Source of the DNA: Bacteroidaceae bacterium
GTDB lineage: Bacteria > Bacteroidota > Bacteroidia > Bacteroidales > Bacteroidaceae
Assembly: GCA_024401225.1 (NCBI GenBank)
Contig: JAKSLM010000019.1
Span: 1-45,893, forward strand
Reading direction: 5' to 3'
DNA length: 45,893 nucleotides
A model generated the notes under the pieces. It was not told the origin of the DNA and searched no databases. It saw only the letters and a program-made list of their open reading frames with translations. Positions within the stretch are counted from its first letter, which is position 1, and every line of letters begins with the position of its first letter. Position numbers and translations under genes: made by a program. Shown one piece after another: positions 17,098 to 26,073 of the stretch.

Positions 17098-19248
17098 ATG
17101 GCAGCATTACAAAAAATCCGTAGTCACGGTGTTCTGCTCGTTGGTATCATTGCACTCGCACTCGCGCTTTTCGTCATTGGCGACGCACTCCGCGGCGGTG
17201 AGAGTCTTTGGAACCAGTCAAAGCAGCAGGTAGGCGAAGTGGATGGCGAAGCAATGTCCATCCAGGAGTATCAGGAACTGACAAAGGCAACTCAGAACTT
17301 CTATGAGATTGCACGTCAGCAGTCTTCTTTCTCAGAGGAGGAAATCAATCAGATCAATGATGAAGCTTGGAACAACCACGTTCAGAGCATGCTCATCCAG
17401 AAGGAGTGCGACAAGCTCGGTCTTGCCGTTTCTGACGATGAAGTAGCTGAAGTTATCAAGAACGGTTACAGCCAGTTCCTTCAGATCCCTTATTTCATGA
17501 ACCAGCAGACTCAGCGTTACGATTACTCAATCGTAAATCAGATTCTCACTGAGTACAAGTCACAGAAGGAAGCTGGTCAGCAGAACGAGACTCTTGACAA
17601 GCTTTACAACTACTACATCTACGCTCAGAAGCAGATTCGCAATCAGCTTCTCATGCAGAAGTATCAGGTTCTTCTCACAAGCCTCTTCACTTCAAACCCT
17701 GTAGAAGCAAAGCTTTCGTTCGACAGCCGTGCTACACAGACAGACGTTCTTCTCGCTTCAATTCCATTCACAGCAGTTGACGACAAGGATATCAAGATTG
17801 AGGACAGCGACCTTAAGAACAAGTACAACGAGGAAAAGGAGAAGTTCGTTTCTGAAAACGAAACTCGCGACCTCAAGGTTATCGACGTAATCGTAAAGGC
17901 TTCTGATGCTGACAAGGCAGAGACACAGAAGGATATGGAAGAAGTAGCAGCACAGCTTGCAAATGCTAACAACGCTAAGACTATCAAGCAGGTTGTTCGC
18001 GACGCTTCATCACTTATGCCATACTCTAACGTTCTCAAGGCAAAGGATGCATTCCAGTCAGGTACATTCACAATGATTGGCGACCTCGTTGATTCACTTG
18101 CTGTAGGCGAGACTTCAAAGGTTGCTTACAATCAGGAGTACAACGCATTCTATGCAGTAAAGCTTCTCGATCGCGTTCAGAAGGCTGACTCAGTATGCTT
18201 CCGTCAGATCGGTGTAACTGGTAAGGACGAAAAGGACATCGCAGCTAAGGCTGACTCTATCCAGAAGGCTATCGCTGCTGGTGCTGACATCAAGGACATT
18301 GCAAAGAAGTATGCACAGACAGCAGACTCTGCATGGGTTGCTACTCAGCAGTTCGCTAACGCATCGCTCGATGAGGACAATACAAACCTTGTAAACACTA
18401 TCTACAGCACAGCTGCTGGTCAGACTAACCAGGTAAAGCTCGCTAACGGTAACATCATCGTTATCAAGGTAGATCAGACAAAGGCTGTTAAGACTCTCTA
18501 CAATGCAGCATGCGTAGTTAAGTCGCTCGACTTCTCTAACGATACATTCAACGACACTTACAACAAGCTTTCTTCATTCGTTGCTACTAACAACACAGTT
18601 GAGAAGCTTGAGGCTGAAGCTGCTAAGGCTGGCTACGTTGTTACTCCACTCAACAACGTACAGAACTCTGCTCACGTTATCTCTAACATCCGTGGTACTC
18701 ACGACGCTCTCAAGTGGGCATTCGACGAGGCTAAGGTTGGTCAGGTATCAGAGCTTTATGAGTCAACTGACCGCACTCACATCATCGTTGTAGCTCTCGA
18801 TGGTATCAACAAGAAGGGTTACCTCTCACAGGAGAAGGTTAACGACTACCTTACTTCACAGGTACGAAACGAGAAGAAGGCTGAGAAGATCTTCACTACA
18901 GTTAAGGACTTCGCATCAGCATCTACTTACAAGGGTGTACAGATCGACACAGTAAAGAACATCTCATTCGCAGTTCCTACATTCGTTACTTCTACAAATG
19001 TCAGCGAGGCTATCCTCTCGGCAGTTGCAGCAAAGACAGAGCAGGGACAGTCGTCAAAGGCTGTTAAGGGTAACTTCGGTGTTTATGCACTCAAGGTTCT
19101 CGCAAAGAAGCAGTCAGCTGAGAAGTTCGATGCTAAGTCAGAAGAGTCTCTTCTCTCACAGCAGAACCTCCGCAATGCAACTAACGGCATCATGCAGGTT
19201 CTCTACAAGAACGCAAAGGTTGTTGACAACCGTTACAAGTTCCAGTAA
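17098..19248 (+). CDS. PpiD/SurA-like peptidyl-prolyl isomerase chaperone
   Basis: A 716-residue membrane-anchored periplasmic chaperone. One transmembrane helix lies near residues 13-31 (LLVGIIALALALFVIGDAL). It is followed by a SurA_N-type helical domain (VGEVDGEAMSIQEYQELTK, then the long helices to about residue 215) and parvulin-like regions around 330-370 (PYSNVLKAKDAFQSGTF) and 430-470. This is the plan of Bacteroidetes PpiD, which helps fold outer-membrane proteins leaving the Sec translocon. I chose ATG 17098 (MAALQKIR), typical of the family. An upstream in-frame GTG (17035) would add an Asn-rich run unlike a protein N-terminus. Codon bias again points to high expression. A terminator follows. 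Confidence 0.9.
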   Translation: MAALQKIRSHGVLLVGIIALALALFVIGDALRGGESLWNQSKQQVGEVDGEAMSIQEYQELTKATQNFYEIARQQSSFSEEEINQINDEAWNNHVQSMLIQKECDKLGLAVSDDEVAEVIKNGYSQFLQIPYFMNQQTQRYDYSIVNQILTEYKSQKEAGQQNETLDKLYNYYIYAQKQIRNQLLMQKYQVLLTSLFTSNPVEAKLSFDSRATQTDVLLASIPFTAVDDKDIKIEDSDLKNKYNEEKEKFVSENETRDLKVIDVIVKASDADKAETQKDMEEVAAQLANANNAKTIKQVVRDASSLMPYSNVLKAKDAFQSGTFTMIGDLVDSLAVGETSKVAYNQEYNAFYAVKLLDRVQKADSVCFRQIGVTGKDEKDIAAKADSIQKAIAAGADIKDIAKKYAQTADSAWVATQQFANASLDEDNTNLVNTIYSTAAGQTNQVKLANGNIIVIKVDQTKAVKTLYNAACVVKSLDFSNDTFNDTYNKLSSFVATNNTVEKLEAEAAKAGYVVTPLNNVQNSAHVISNIRGTHDALKWAFDEAKVGQVSELYESTDRTHIIVVALDGINKKGYLSQEKVNDYLTSQVRNEKKAEKIFTTVKDFASASTYKGVQIDTVKNISFAVPTFVTSTNVSEAILSAVAAKTEQGQSSKAVKGNFGVYALKVLAKKQSAEKFDAKSEESLLSQQNLRNATNGIMQVLYKNAKVVDNRYKFQ

Positions 19249-19280
19249 TAAAGACACTTCACATCAGCGTATTTATCCCG

Positions 19281-19318
19281 ACTCCCAATACCAATTGCGT
19301 ATTGGGAGTCTTTCTTTT
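19281..19318 (+). terminator. Intrinsic terminator after the ppiD-like gene
   Basis: A 10-bp perfect stem ACTCCCAATA (19281-19290) / TATTGGGAGT (19300-19309) is followed by CTTTCTTTT. Confidence 0.85.
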
Positions 19319-19367
19319 CCTATATTGAAAATCATTCCATACCCATATTGGAAGCCACCCCTTTCCC

Positions 19368-20441
19368 ATGACCAACAACATTCCTACCATCATCCTGGCC
19401 TTCGATTCCTTCAAGGGTTGCATGAGCGCTGACGATGCCTGCATGGCTGCTGCCGAAGGAATAAGATCCGTCTATCCCGATGCCAACATCATCTCTATGC
19501 CATTGAGCGATGGAGGCGAAGGACTTGTGCATTGCATCAGCAAGCTTCGCCCCGTAGAGGAGGTAACCATCGATGCTCATGGTCCATTGATGGAAAGCAT
19601 CAAAGCCTCGTATGCATTATCAGCCGACAGACAGACAGCCTACATGGAGATGGCAGCCACAAGTGGCCTTACGCTCGTTCCTATGGATAAGCGTAACCCT
19701 ATGCTTACCACGACCTATGGTGTGGGCGAGATGATAATCGATGCTACTCGTAGAGGTTGCAAACACATCATCATGGGCATTGGAGGCAGTGCCACCTGCG
19801 ATGGAGGAAAAGGCATGATACAATGCCTTGAGGGATTTCATGACATACCAAAAATAACCGTAGCATGCGACGTCACAAACCCTCTCTATGGTCCTAACGG
19901 TGCTGCCCACATCTTTGCTCCGCAAAAAGGTGCGACACCCGAACAAGTCATCCTGCTCGACCAAATGCTTAAGGATTTTGCCGCCACAACTGAACAAAGA
20001 GGCATAGCCTCCCCATCCATGGCTACTTACCCTGGAGCGGGTGCTGCAGGTGGATTGGGATATGGATTGATGGCATACCTTGGTGCCACTTTGCAATCGG
20101 GCATTGACACGCTGCTCCGCATAGCAGAATTCGACACGCTATTGCACCATGCCGACCTTGTCATTACAGGCGAAGGACAATCGGATGCACAAACACTTAT
20201 GGGTAAAGTCCCATTCGGCGTACTAGCGTGGTCAAAGCGGATGGATGTGCCCGTACTTCTGTTGTCAGGAGGAATAAAGGATGCCGACCAACTTACTGAA
20301 GCAGGATTCATCACCGCTGCTTCAATCAATGAAGATGATCAACGACCATTGGCCACACTTATGCAACGCACCGTGGCAATGGACAACATGAGAAAAACAA
20401 TTGCTAAGCTTACAGCATCCTTCTTACCGAACGAACGATGA
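19368..20441 (+). CDS. Glycerate kinase (GarK/GlxK family)
   Basis: The 357-residue protein belongs to the glycerate kinase type-1 family, which phosphorylates D-glycerate to 2-phosphoglycerate (GarK type). Landmarks are the start AFDSFKGCMSADDACMAAAEGI, PLSDGGEGLV, the glycine-rich GIGGSATCDGGKGM, PGAGAAGGLGYGL and DLVITGEGQSDAQTLMGKVPFGV. It follows the terminator of the ppiD-like gene, and no partner genes of glycerate metabolism are adjacent. Its last 32 bases overlap the end of the convergent gene on the other strand. Confidence 0.93.
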   Translation: MTNNIPTIILAFDSFKGCMSADDACMAAAEGIRSVYPDANIISMPLSDGGEGLVHCISKLRPVEEVTIDAHGPLMESIKASYALSADRQTAYMEMAATSGLTLVPMDKRNPMLTTTYGVGEMIIDATRRGCKHIIMGIGGSATCDGGKGMIQCLEGFHDIPKITVACDVTNPLYGPNGAAHIFAPQKGATPEQVILLDQMLKDFAATTEQRGIASPSMATYPGAGAAGGLGYGLMAYLGATLQSGIDTLLRIAEFDTLLHHADLVITGEGQSDAQTLMGKVPFGVLAWSKRMDVPVLLLSGGIKDADQLTEAGFITAASINEDDQRPLATLMQRTVAMDNMRKTIAKLTASFLPNER

Positions 20442-21096
20442 CTCCTACGAGAGGTACGTAGTATAGTAGGAGTTTTAGCACCAGAAGGAATGCTGAAGAA
20501 CTGAAGAATGGCAGATTGGAATACTCGAGAGAGCATACCAATTGTGCCGAAAGAAAGAGTGCGATGAAATAGCTTGCACACTCCGTAAGGAGTTTGCGAT
20601 GAGCATAGATGAAGTCGCGAGTAGTGACAAAACGCCCTGAGGCAAAGCCATATACGTTGCCCAGGATGATGAAAAACACCATCAGCACACCAATGCCTCC
20701 TCTTGCCAAGGCAGAATCAGCGAACGTGCCAAGAGGCGATACTATCACAGCATCGGCAAGGAAAAGCATCATGCCTATAATAACGGCTACGAACACCATC
20801 ACACACGATGTGATAATGATGGCACGCCTCTGCTTCAGCGATGTACGGCCACGTACGAGTTCGAAAAGTCCCGATTCTATCAGCACACTTATCGTCATCA
20901 TCAACACCAGGATGCTTCCCAGAGGCACCGTGGAGAAATTTGCTATCGGATGACTTACCGTCCAGCGTATTCCATCATCCGACAACAGGCTGCACACCTG
21001 AGGATTGTACAGACTTCCCACCCATGATGCAATGTACACCACGGGTATCATGACCAATAGTATGATTGGAAACAATGAATCTGCCTTAATCTTCAT
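20410..21096 (-). CDS. Membrane protein, possibly AbgT-like (half-size)
   Basis: 228 residues with about six hydrophobic segments. The opening (VYIASWVGSLYNPQVCSLLSDDGIRW then VSHPIANFSTVPLGSILVLMMTISVLIESGLF) resembles the first half of AbgT-family transporters (p-aminobenzoyl-glutamate and related), which run to about 500 residues. The rest is hydrophobic but lacks the second half, so this is a short relative or a distinct family. It overlaps the 3' end of glycerate kinase by 32 bases in convergent orientation. Codon use is normal for the window, and I see no frameshift. Confidence 0.6.
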   Translation of the reverse strand: MKIKADSLFPIILLVMIPVVYIASWVGSLYNPQVCSLLSDDGIRWTVSHPIANFSTVPLGSILVLMMTISVLIESGLFELVRGRTSLKQRRAIIITSCVMVFVAVIIGMMLFLADAVIVSPLGTFADSALARGGIGVLMVFFIILGNVYGFASGRFVTTRDFIYAHRKLLTECASYFIALFLSAQLVCSLEYSNLPFFSSSAFLLVLKLLLYYVPLVGVIVRSVRRML

Positions 21097-21120
21097 TTAT
21101 GCTTTCTTTATTTTTCAATA

Positions 21121-21203
21121 AAACAACTTTAACCTTTAATCTCTAACCTTTAACCTCTCAGCTCTTACTTCTTACTTCTTACTTTTTACTTATTACTTTT
21201 AAG
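21121..21203 (-). repeat. Low-complexity pyrimidine repeat tract
   Basis: The gap between the response regulator and the upstream membrane-protein gene is filled with short degenerate repeats: three AACCTTTAA-type units, then about five units of TTACTTCT/TTACTTTT. No terminator is visible. Such tracts are common in Bacteroidales intergenic DNA, and I see no gene in it. Confidence 0.6.
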
Positions 21204-21209
21204 AGAAAC

Positions 21210-21929
21210 TTAATCCTCGTCAGGTTCAAGATTATCGATATTCAGGATGTGAAGCTCGAAAGCCCTTGTCACCAGTCGAGTAGCATTGATACCTGTACGA
21301 TCCTCGCCAAAGAGTCGTGCTACAAGGTCGTTCTGACGCTTTTCTATGCTCTTCACACCGAAAGGCATGCTTCGCAGATTGGCAATCATATCCTTTGTGT
21401 ATCCGAGCGCAAGGTGGCGAAGCAGACGCTCATCGTATTCGTCAATGTCGTAGTCGAGGATAGATTCCTGACGCTTCACATCGTCAAGTACGGAACGGCG
21501 GAATCGCTGAAGGATCTTCTCAAGGATAGGCTGGTTGAACACCATCTTCTTGCCGCTCATCACGTTCATCACTTCGCCCTTAGTGAGCAGTTCGCCGCTC
21601 TTCAGGCAGATGCCGTCGGCTCCAGCATCGAGCACGTCCACCCAGAGCTTCTCATTGAGAATCTCGCCCGTAAAGATGAGTACATGAACCTGCGGATAGC
21701 GCTTTCTAAGCGTACGGCAGATGTCCACGCCAACCGTTGTCGAACCTCCAAGTCCGAGGTCGAGCAACACGAGGTCAGGCTCATTCTCCTTGAGCAACAG
21801 CCAAAGATCATGCTCATTCTGAGCCGTGCCGATTATTTCAGCCTCTGGGATATCGTTGCGGAAAATCTCTTCTGTACCCTTGAGTTCGAGTTTTACGTCT
21901 TCTACTATTATTACTTTGAACTTTTCCAT
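21210..21929 (-). CDS. Two-component response regulator, receiver plus LuxR-type HTH
   Basis: 239 residues. The receiver domain (about 1-125) has the acidic pair ED at residues 10-11, the phospho-acceptor Asp in LVLLDLG, the Thr of LIFTGE and a Lys in CLKSG. The C-terminal part has a LuxR/NarL-like helix-turn-helix (LGYTKDMIANLRSMPFGVKSIEKRQNDLVARLFG), although it is more divergent than typical NarL proteins. It starts 26 bases after the sensor kinase gene, so the two form one operon and a cognate pair. The target genes are not evident. Confidence 0.88.
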   Translation of the reverse strand: MEKFKVIIVEDVKLELKGTEEIFRNDIPEAEIIGTAQNEHDLWLLLKENEPDLVLLDLGLGGSTTVGVDICRTLRKRYPQVHVLIFTGEILNEKLWVDVLDAGADGICLKSGELLTKGEVMNVMSGKKMVFNQPILEKILQRFRRSVLDDVKRQESILDYDIDEYDERLLRHLALGYTKDMIANLRSMPFGVKSIEKRQNDLVARLFGEDRTGINATRLVTRAFELHILNIDNLEPDED

Positions 21930-21955
21930 ATTTAGTTTTTATTGTTATTTGTTTC

Positions 21956-24900
21956 TTATTTCTTAGGTAAGGTGAACACCACCCTATCCTCTTCTGCATA
22001 TATTCGGCAACCCACGTGTCCGAGGCGCTCATCGTGCTCACGGATTATCTGCTTTGCCACGAGATACTGCGAACCTCTCAGCACGTTCTCATGCTCATCC
22101 ATCTTGACGTTGTCAGCATAGAAAAGCTGTGCCTGCTGCTCTTTTGTGAGATGCATACGGCTGTCCGAGAGTGCAAACTTAATAAATCCTTCTGACATTT
22201 CAAAGGAAAAGCACAGTTCACCCGAATCTTTTTTCTCAAAACATGCAGAAATAAGACTATCCAGTAGGTAAAACAAGAGTATTTTGTCAGCTCTGACACG
22301 CAATCCGCTGTTGCCTTGCACCGTGATGGTGAGGGGCAACTGTTGCTTCTTGTTCATCTTCTCGAACGTCTTTTTCACATGACTCTTCACATCGTCACAT
22401 GCCACTTCCGTAAGCTTGATGACCGACTTCTCCAACTGCCTGCCAGCATTCTGGCTCAGAAGGGCAAACACATCGCGGTAATAGTTGATGAGTTCGTTGA
22501 TGTCATGAATGTGCTCCGCATCCAGTATCTGTCGTATGCGGCTTGGGTAGTACATCGTCTCGTGCTTGATGGTCGAAAGGCAATTGTCGAGCACCATGTT
22601 CTCCACATGTATGCGCTGTTCCTCAAGCGCCACTCGCCTCTGCTCGTCCTCCAGCATCTCGAGCTGCAGCTGCTGATGCTCAATCTTGGTGGAGGTGAAG
22701 TAGATGTGGATGGCCGTAAACTGTACTATCAGTTCGAGAATGATGCGCTCGCTCTTGGTGATGTGCGAGTCGTGCAGCAGCACTCCCATCACTCCCACCA
22801 GGATATTGTCATTGTCGATGTTCACCGTGAGCGGATAGGTCTGCACATGGTCGTCAAGCTTGTTGATGGCGCGCTTCTCCTCGTAGGTGGCATGCATGAG
22901 CGCCCTCAGCACATCGTCGGGTTCCTTTCTGCCGGCAGAATAGAATGTCAGATCCTTTCCATCGTCGGAAGGAATGGCTACAGCCACGCAATCGGCCATG
23001 CGGATGTCGCTCACACCCTCGTACAGCACCTGTGGAAGTTCTTCTTCCTTTGCCTTGAACATTCGGCTGTTGAACTCATGCAGCTGACGCAGATTGAATG
23101 CCTCCAGCATCACATGCTTATAGTATAGGAGTATAAAGATGATTGCAGCCAGCACCAGAGTCATGAACGAGATGAAGAGCACCACCTTCTTTGCATTGTT
23201 GCTCTCCTCCAGCTGGTCACACACCTTCTCCGTTTCGTAGATTTCATCAAGCGTAAGGGCATCCTGAGCACCTACATTCGTGCTGAGGCAGAGCATGAGC
23301 ATCAGCACCGTGAATGCCCTCTTCACACCTCTTGGCAGGCGGAAGTAGAAGCGGCTTCCCTCGCCCAGCTTGCTCTCCACGCCGAAGGCACACATGCCGA
23401 ATCGGGCATTCGTCTTCTTGTACTTCTCTATGATGCCACGACAGTTCTGCAGACCGAAGCCAAAGCCCTTGTTCGAGGTTATCATACCGTCCTTATCATC
23501 CTTTCTACCTATGATTGAAGAGTCGTAAACTTTCATATTGTTAATCATATCGATATCTTCCTCGTTCAGACCTCTTCCATTATCCTTTACGCTTATCTCC
23601 ACATACTCATCCTGGACGTCAGTCAGCAAGCTCACCTTGCCCCCTTCTGGAGTGTACTTTCGTGCATTGTCGAGCAGCGTATTCATCATGAAGAGAGTGA
23701 GCGCCCTGTCGGCTTTCACCACGGCATCCTTCTGCTCCACCTCGAAGTCTATGCCCTTCGCCTCAAACGTCTTCCTGCCCTTCTGCAGCATCTCGAGCAG
23801 AGGTGTCAGTTCGAAGTTTTCGATATTGAGGCTCACCATGCCCTGGCGCACCTTTACCCACTGGCCGAGCACTTCGTTGTACTCGTTGATCTTGTCTATC
23901 AGTTCAGCCACATACTCCAGGCGTTCCTCCGTGTGGCTGGCATCCTCGTCGGTACCTTCGGCCAGTATGCGCACCTCGCGTATGGCACGGTCAAGGAAAG
24001 GCGTGATGCCCTGCACTATGCTGATGCATGTGCTCTTGTCCACATGCTGTCGCTTGTTCTCCTCTATGCGGCGTTCCGAGTTGTAGGTCTCGCTCTCTAT
24101 GCGGCGCGTGTCCTCAGCAAACTGCAGGTACTTCCTTCCGTTGTGTTCTATCCAGTTGAAGAACACGTTGAGCACATTGCTTTCGCTGTCGGTAGGGTTC
24201 AGCTTACGTATGTCCTCATCCACAGCCTCGTGCACGGCGGTGCTGAAGTCGTCCTCGTCGTCTATCTCCTGTGGCATGGCCTTCGTCATGTTGCGGCAAA
24301 TGTCCATGATGAAGCTGAGACGCATCACCTTCTCCCTACTCTTTTTGATATGTTTGCGAGCAAAGACCACAACGCCCCATACAGCCAGCACGACGCATGC
24401 TATGAGTACCGCTATCATTATATTAAGGTGCATGGCATCAGCCTCGAGGCTTTCCTTTCGCTGCACCTGCATCATGTCCTGGCGTGTGGCAGTACGGATC
24501 TTCTCGTACATCGTGTGGTAGTAGTGCGCAGCGTCCTCCATGCCGTTCGATGCGTACAGCTTGCTCAGCTGCTCGCGCACTATCCCCATCCATTGAGGCA
24601 CGGAGATGATGTCGGGATCGGCTATCCATCGCATCTCGGTGCTCACATAGTCGGGATTTTCGGCGTTCTTGTACACGTTGTCGTCCTCGTAGGCATAGAG
24701 CGCTGTGCTGTCGGTTGGATTCACCGTCATGTGGTGCACGTTGATCATCTGCAATGCATGGAACATGGTGAATACGGCAGGATTGTTCTCATGCTTCTGC
24801 AGCAAGAGGTTCGACAGCGTGATGAGGGCAAACGTCTCTTGGAATCTGTTGCCATACTCCTCGTGCAGATTGAGCGAACGGTCTACGAGCACAAACGGCA

Positions 24901-25771
24901 GGTCCTGAATGGTTATGGAGTCGTTCTCAAGGTACGACCTTATGATATTGAATCGCTTAGGCTTCAGTTCTGGGTCGATGCTGATCTGCTGTGCAAGTCC
25001 GTTGAGCGCTATTGCCTCAAAGTATTTCAGCCCCTGCACGTTTGCCACATAGAGCAGATTGGTGAGCAGATGCTCCTTGTCATCAACGGTCGAAGTCTCG
25101 TCGTTCACACGGGCTATGAGACGTGCCAGGTAGTGCTCAGCTATCAGTATCGAGTCGTGTGCTATCACCTCGGGATTGTCCCTGAAGAATCGGGCATGCA
25201 CCCTCACCTCCTCCTTTCGTCCCATGAACGACAGGTAATCGACCTCCACGCTGTGGAATACCGACCGGCCCACGTTCCACAACCGTCTCTGCCTCTCGGT
25301 CATCTCATTCTCCACCGTCTCCAGGGTCTTCATCACGCTCAGCGCCTCCGTACGGTACACGCAGTATTCCCTATTGAGCGCCAGCAACTTGCACGTGCGC
25401 ATCATGCCTACATTGGCCATCAGCACATACATGCGGTTGTCGGCTTCCTTCAGCACCTGGTTGAAGCATACCATGGCCGAATCGTATCGCATGCGCTGCA
25501 CCATGGCAAAACCGATGTTGCACAAAGCCTCCATCCGTCCGTCCTGATACCCCCCCGACAGGGCCATCGCACTATCAGCCATGGCACATGCCGAGTCGAT
25601 CGATGCGTAGCGCCACCTGTACGACGCATCGTTCAGGCTGTCCACCATTCGGCATTTGTCGGCATCGACTACCGAGCCATGCTTACCGCACGCCCCATAC
25701 ATCACCGACATTATCAATGCAAATAATATGTAAAAGACTTTTTTCACATCCAAAAACATTATTTTTTTCAT
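21956..25771 (-). CDS. Giant hybrid-architecture sensor histidine kinase (two kinase-like halves fused)
   Basis: I use ATG 25771 (1271 residues). An upstream GTG at 25837 would sit on the promoter. Order: signal or membrane anchor (about 1-28, ending GAC, a possible weak lipobox), periplasmic TPR-like helical repeats (about 30-445), a transmembrane helix (about 450-472), and a cytosolic region with a clear HATPase (N-box 695-711 LDNARKYTPEGG, G1 DNGRG, G2 GFGFGLQNCRG at 769-779). A second membrane segment (817-836) resembles a signal peptide, ending GAQ. Next come a transmembrane helix (863-884), a GAF-like region (about 900-1030), an H-box-like IKHETMYYP (1068-1076) and a degenerate ATPase to the end. 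I believe this corresponds to the Bacteroidetes DUF5112/DUF5113 kinases. The response regulator follows by 26 bases. Confidence 0.85.
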   Translation of the reverse strand: MKKIMFLDVKKVFYILFALIMSVMYGACGKHGSVVDADKCRMVDSLNDASYRWRYASIDSACAMADSAMALSGGYQDGRMEALCNIGFAMVQRMRYDSAMVCFNQVLKEADNRMYVLMANVGMMRTCKLLALNREYCVYRTEALSVMKTLETVENEMTERQRRLWNVGRSVFHSVEVDYLSFMGRKEEVRVHARFFRDNPEVIAHDSILIAEHYLARLIARVNDETSTVDDKEHLLTNLLYVANVQGLKYFEAIALNGLAQQISIDPELKPKRFNIIRSYLENDSITIQDLPFVLVDRSLNLHEEYGNRFQETFALITLSNLLLQKHENNPAVFTMFHALQMINVHHMTVNPTDSTALYAYEDDNVYKNAENPDYVSTEMRWIADPDIISVPQWMGIVREQLSKLYASNGMEDAAHYYHTMYEKIRTATRQDMMQVQRKESLEADAMHLNIMIAVLIACVVLAVWGVVVFARKHIKKSREKVMRLSFIMDICRNMTKAMPQEIDDEDDFSTAVHEAVDEDIRKLNPTDSESNVLNVFFNWIEHNGRKYLQFAEDTRRIESETYNSERRIEENKRQHVDKSTCISIVQGITPFLDRAIREVRILAEGTDEDASHTEERLEYVAELIDKINEYNEVLGQWVKVRQGMVSLNIENFELTPLLEMLQKGRKTFEAKGIDFEVEQKDAVVKADRALTLFMMNTLLDNARKYTPEGGKVSLLTDVQDEYVEISVKDNGRGLNEEDIDMINNMKVYDSSIIGRKDDKDGMITSNKGFGFGLQNCRGIIEKYKKTNARFGMCAFGVESKLGEGSRFYFRLPRGVKRAFTVLMLMLCLSTNVGAQDALTLDEIYETEKVCDQLEESNNAKKVVLFISFMTLVLAAIIFILLYYKHVMLEAFNLRQLHEFNSRMFKAKEEELPQVLYEGVSDIRMADCVAVAIPSDDGKDLTFYSAGRKEPDDVLRALMHATYEEKRAINKLDDHVQTYPLTVNIDNDNILVGVMGVLLHDSHITKSERIILELIVQFTAIHIYFTSTKIEHQQLQLEMLEDEQRRVALEEQRIHVENMVLDNCLSTIKHETMYYPSRIRQILDAEHIHDINELINYYRDVFALLSQNAGRQLEKSVIKLTEVACDDVKSHVKKTFEKMNKKQQLPLTITVQGNSGLRVRADKILLFYLLDSLISACFEKKDSGELCFSFEMSEGFIKFALSDSRMHLTKEQQAQLFYADNVKMDEHENVLRGSQYLVAKQIIREHDERLGHVGCRIYAEEDRVVFTLPKK

Positions 25772-25822
25772 AAAATAGGTTAAAATAACCACACTTATTA
25801 CGAGCGATACACAATTATAGCG

Positions 25823-25830
25823 TATCTTTG
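25823..25830 (+). promoter_or_regulatory. -7 element of the small membrane-protein gene
   Basis: TATCTTTG matches TAnnTTTG and lies 21 bases before the ATG at 25852. It is only six bases from the opposing -7 element of the kinase operon. Confidence 0.55.
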
Positions 25831-25836
25831 TAGCCA

Positions 25837-25844
25837 CAAAACTA
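25837..25844 (-). promoter_or_regulatory. -7 element of the kinase-regulator operon
   Basis: Read on minus this is TAGTTTTG, matching TAnnTTTG. A start near 25831 gives a leader of about 60 bases to ATG 25771. It overlaps the alternative GTG start at 25837, which argues against that start. Confidence 0.45.
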
Positions 25845-25851
25845 CAAAAAA

Positions 25852-26073
25852 ATGCTGAAACTTATTCTCTTTAGCGTTATAATTCTTGCAATTTGCATAC
25901 TTTTACTATCAGTACGCATCATTTTTCTGAAAAATGGACGCTTTGTGAAGACACATGTTTCCAGCAGCAAGGCCATGCGCGACCGTGGAATCACATGTGT
26001 GCAGAGCCAGGACTTCGCCCAGCGTCACCGTCGTGGTGGAGTGAAGGAGCATGTAAAGAACCCAAGAACGTAA
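25852..26073 (+). CDS. Small single-pass membrane protein (73 aa), unknown function
   Basis: The product has one N-terminal transmembrane helix (about residues 4-26) followed by a basic cytosolic tail containing KNGRFVKTHVSSSKAMRDRGI and CVQSQDFAQRHRR. I recall similar small proteins as conserved in Bacteroidales, always with the sequence NGRFxxTH and an RGI-C-x-QSQDxxxRH-like pattern, but no function is known to me. A promoter lies 21 bases upstream, and an OmpH-like gene follows. The stop codon lies inside the first unit of a 16-bp tandem repeat. Confidence 0.75.
   Translation: MLKLILFSVIILAICILLLSVRIIFLKNGRFVKTHVSSSKAMRDRGITCVQSQDFAQRHRRGGVKEHVKNPRT

Noticed and set aside
23933-25726. 597-codon open frame on the plus strand
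   Set aside because: It lies wholly antisense within the sensor kinase gene. Its His/Val/Leu-rich translation has no domain, and its length follows from the kinase's codon use.
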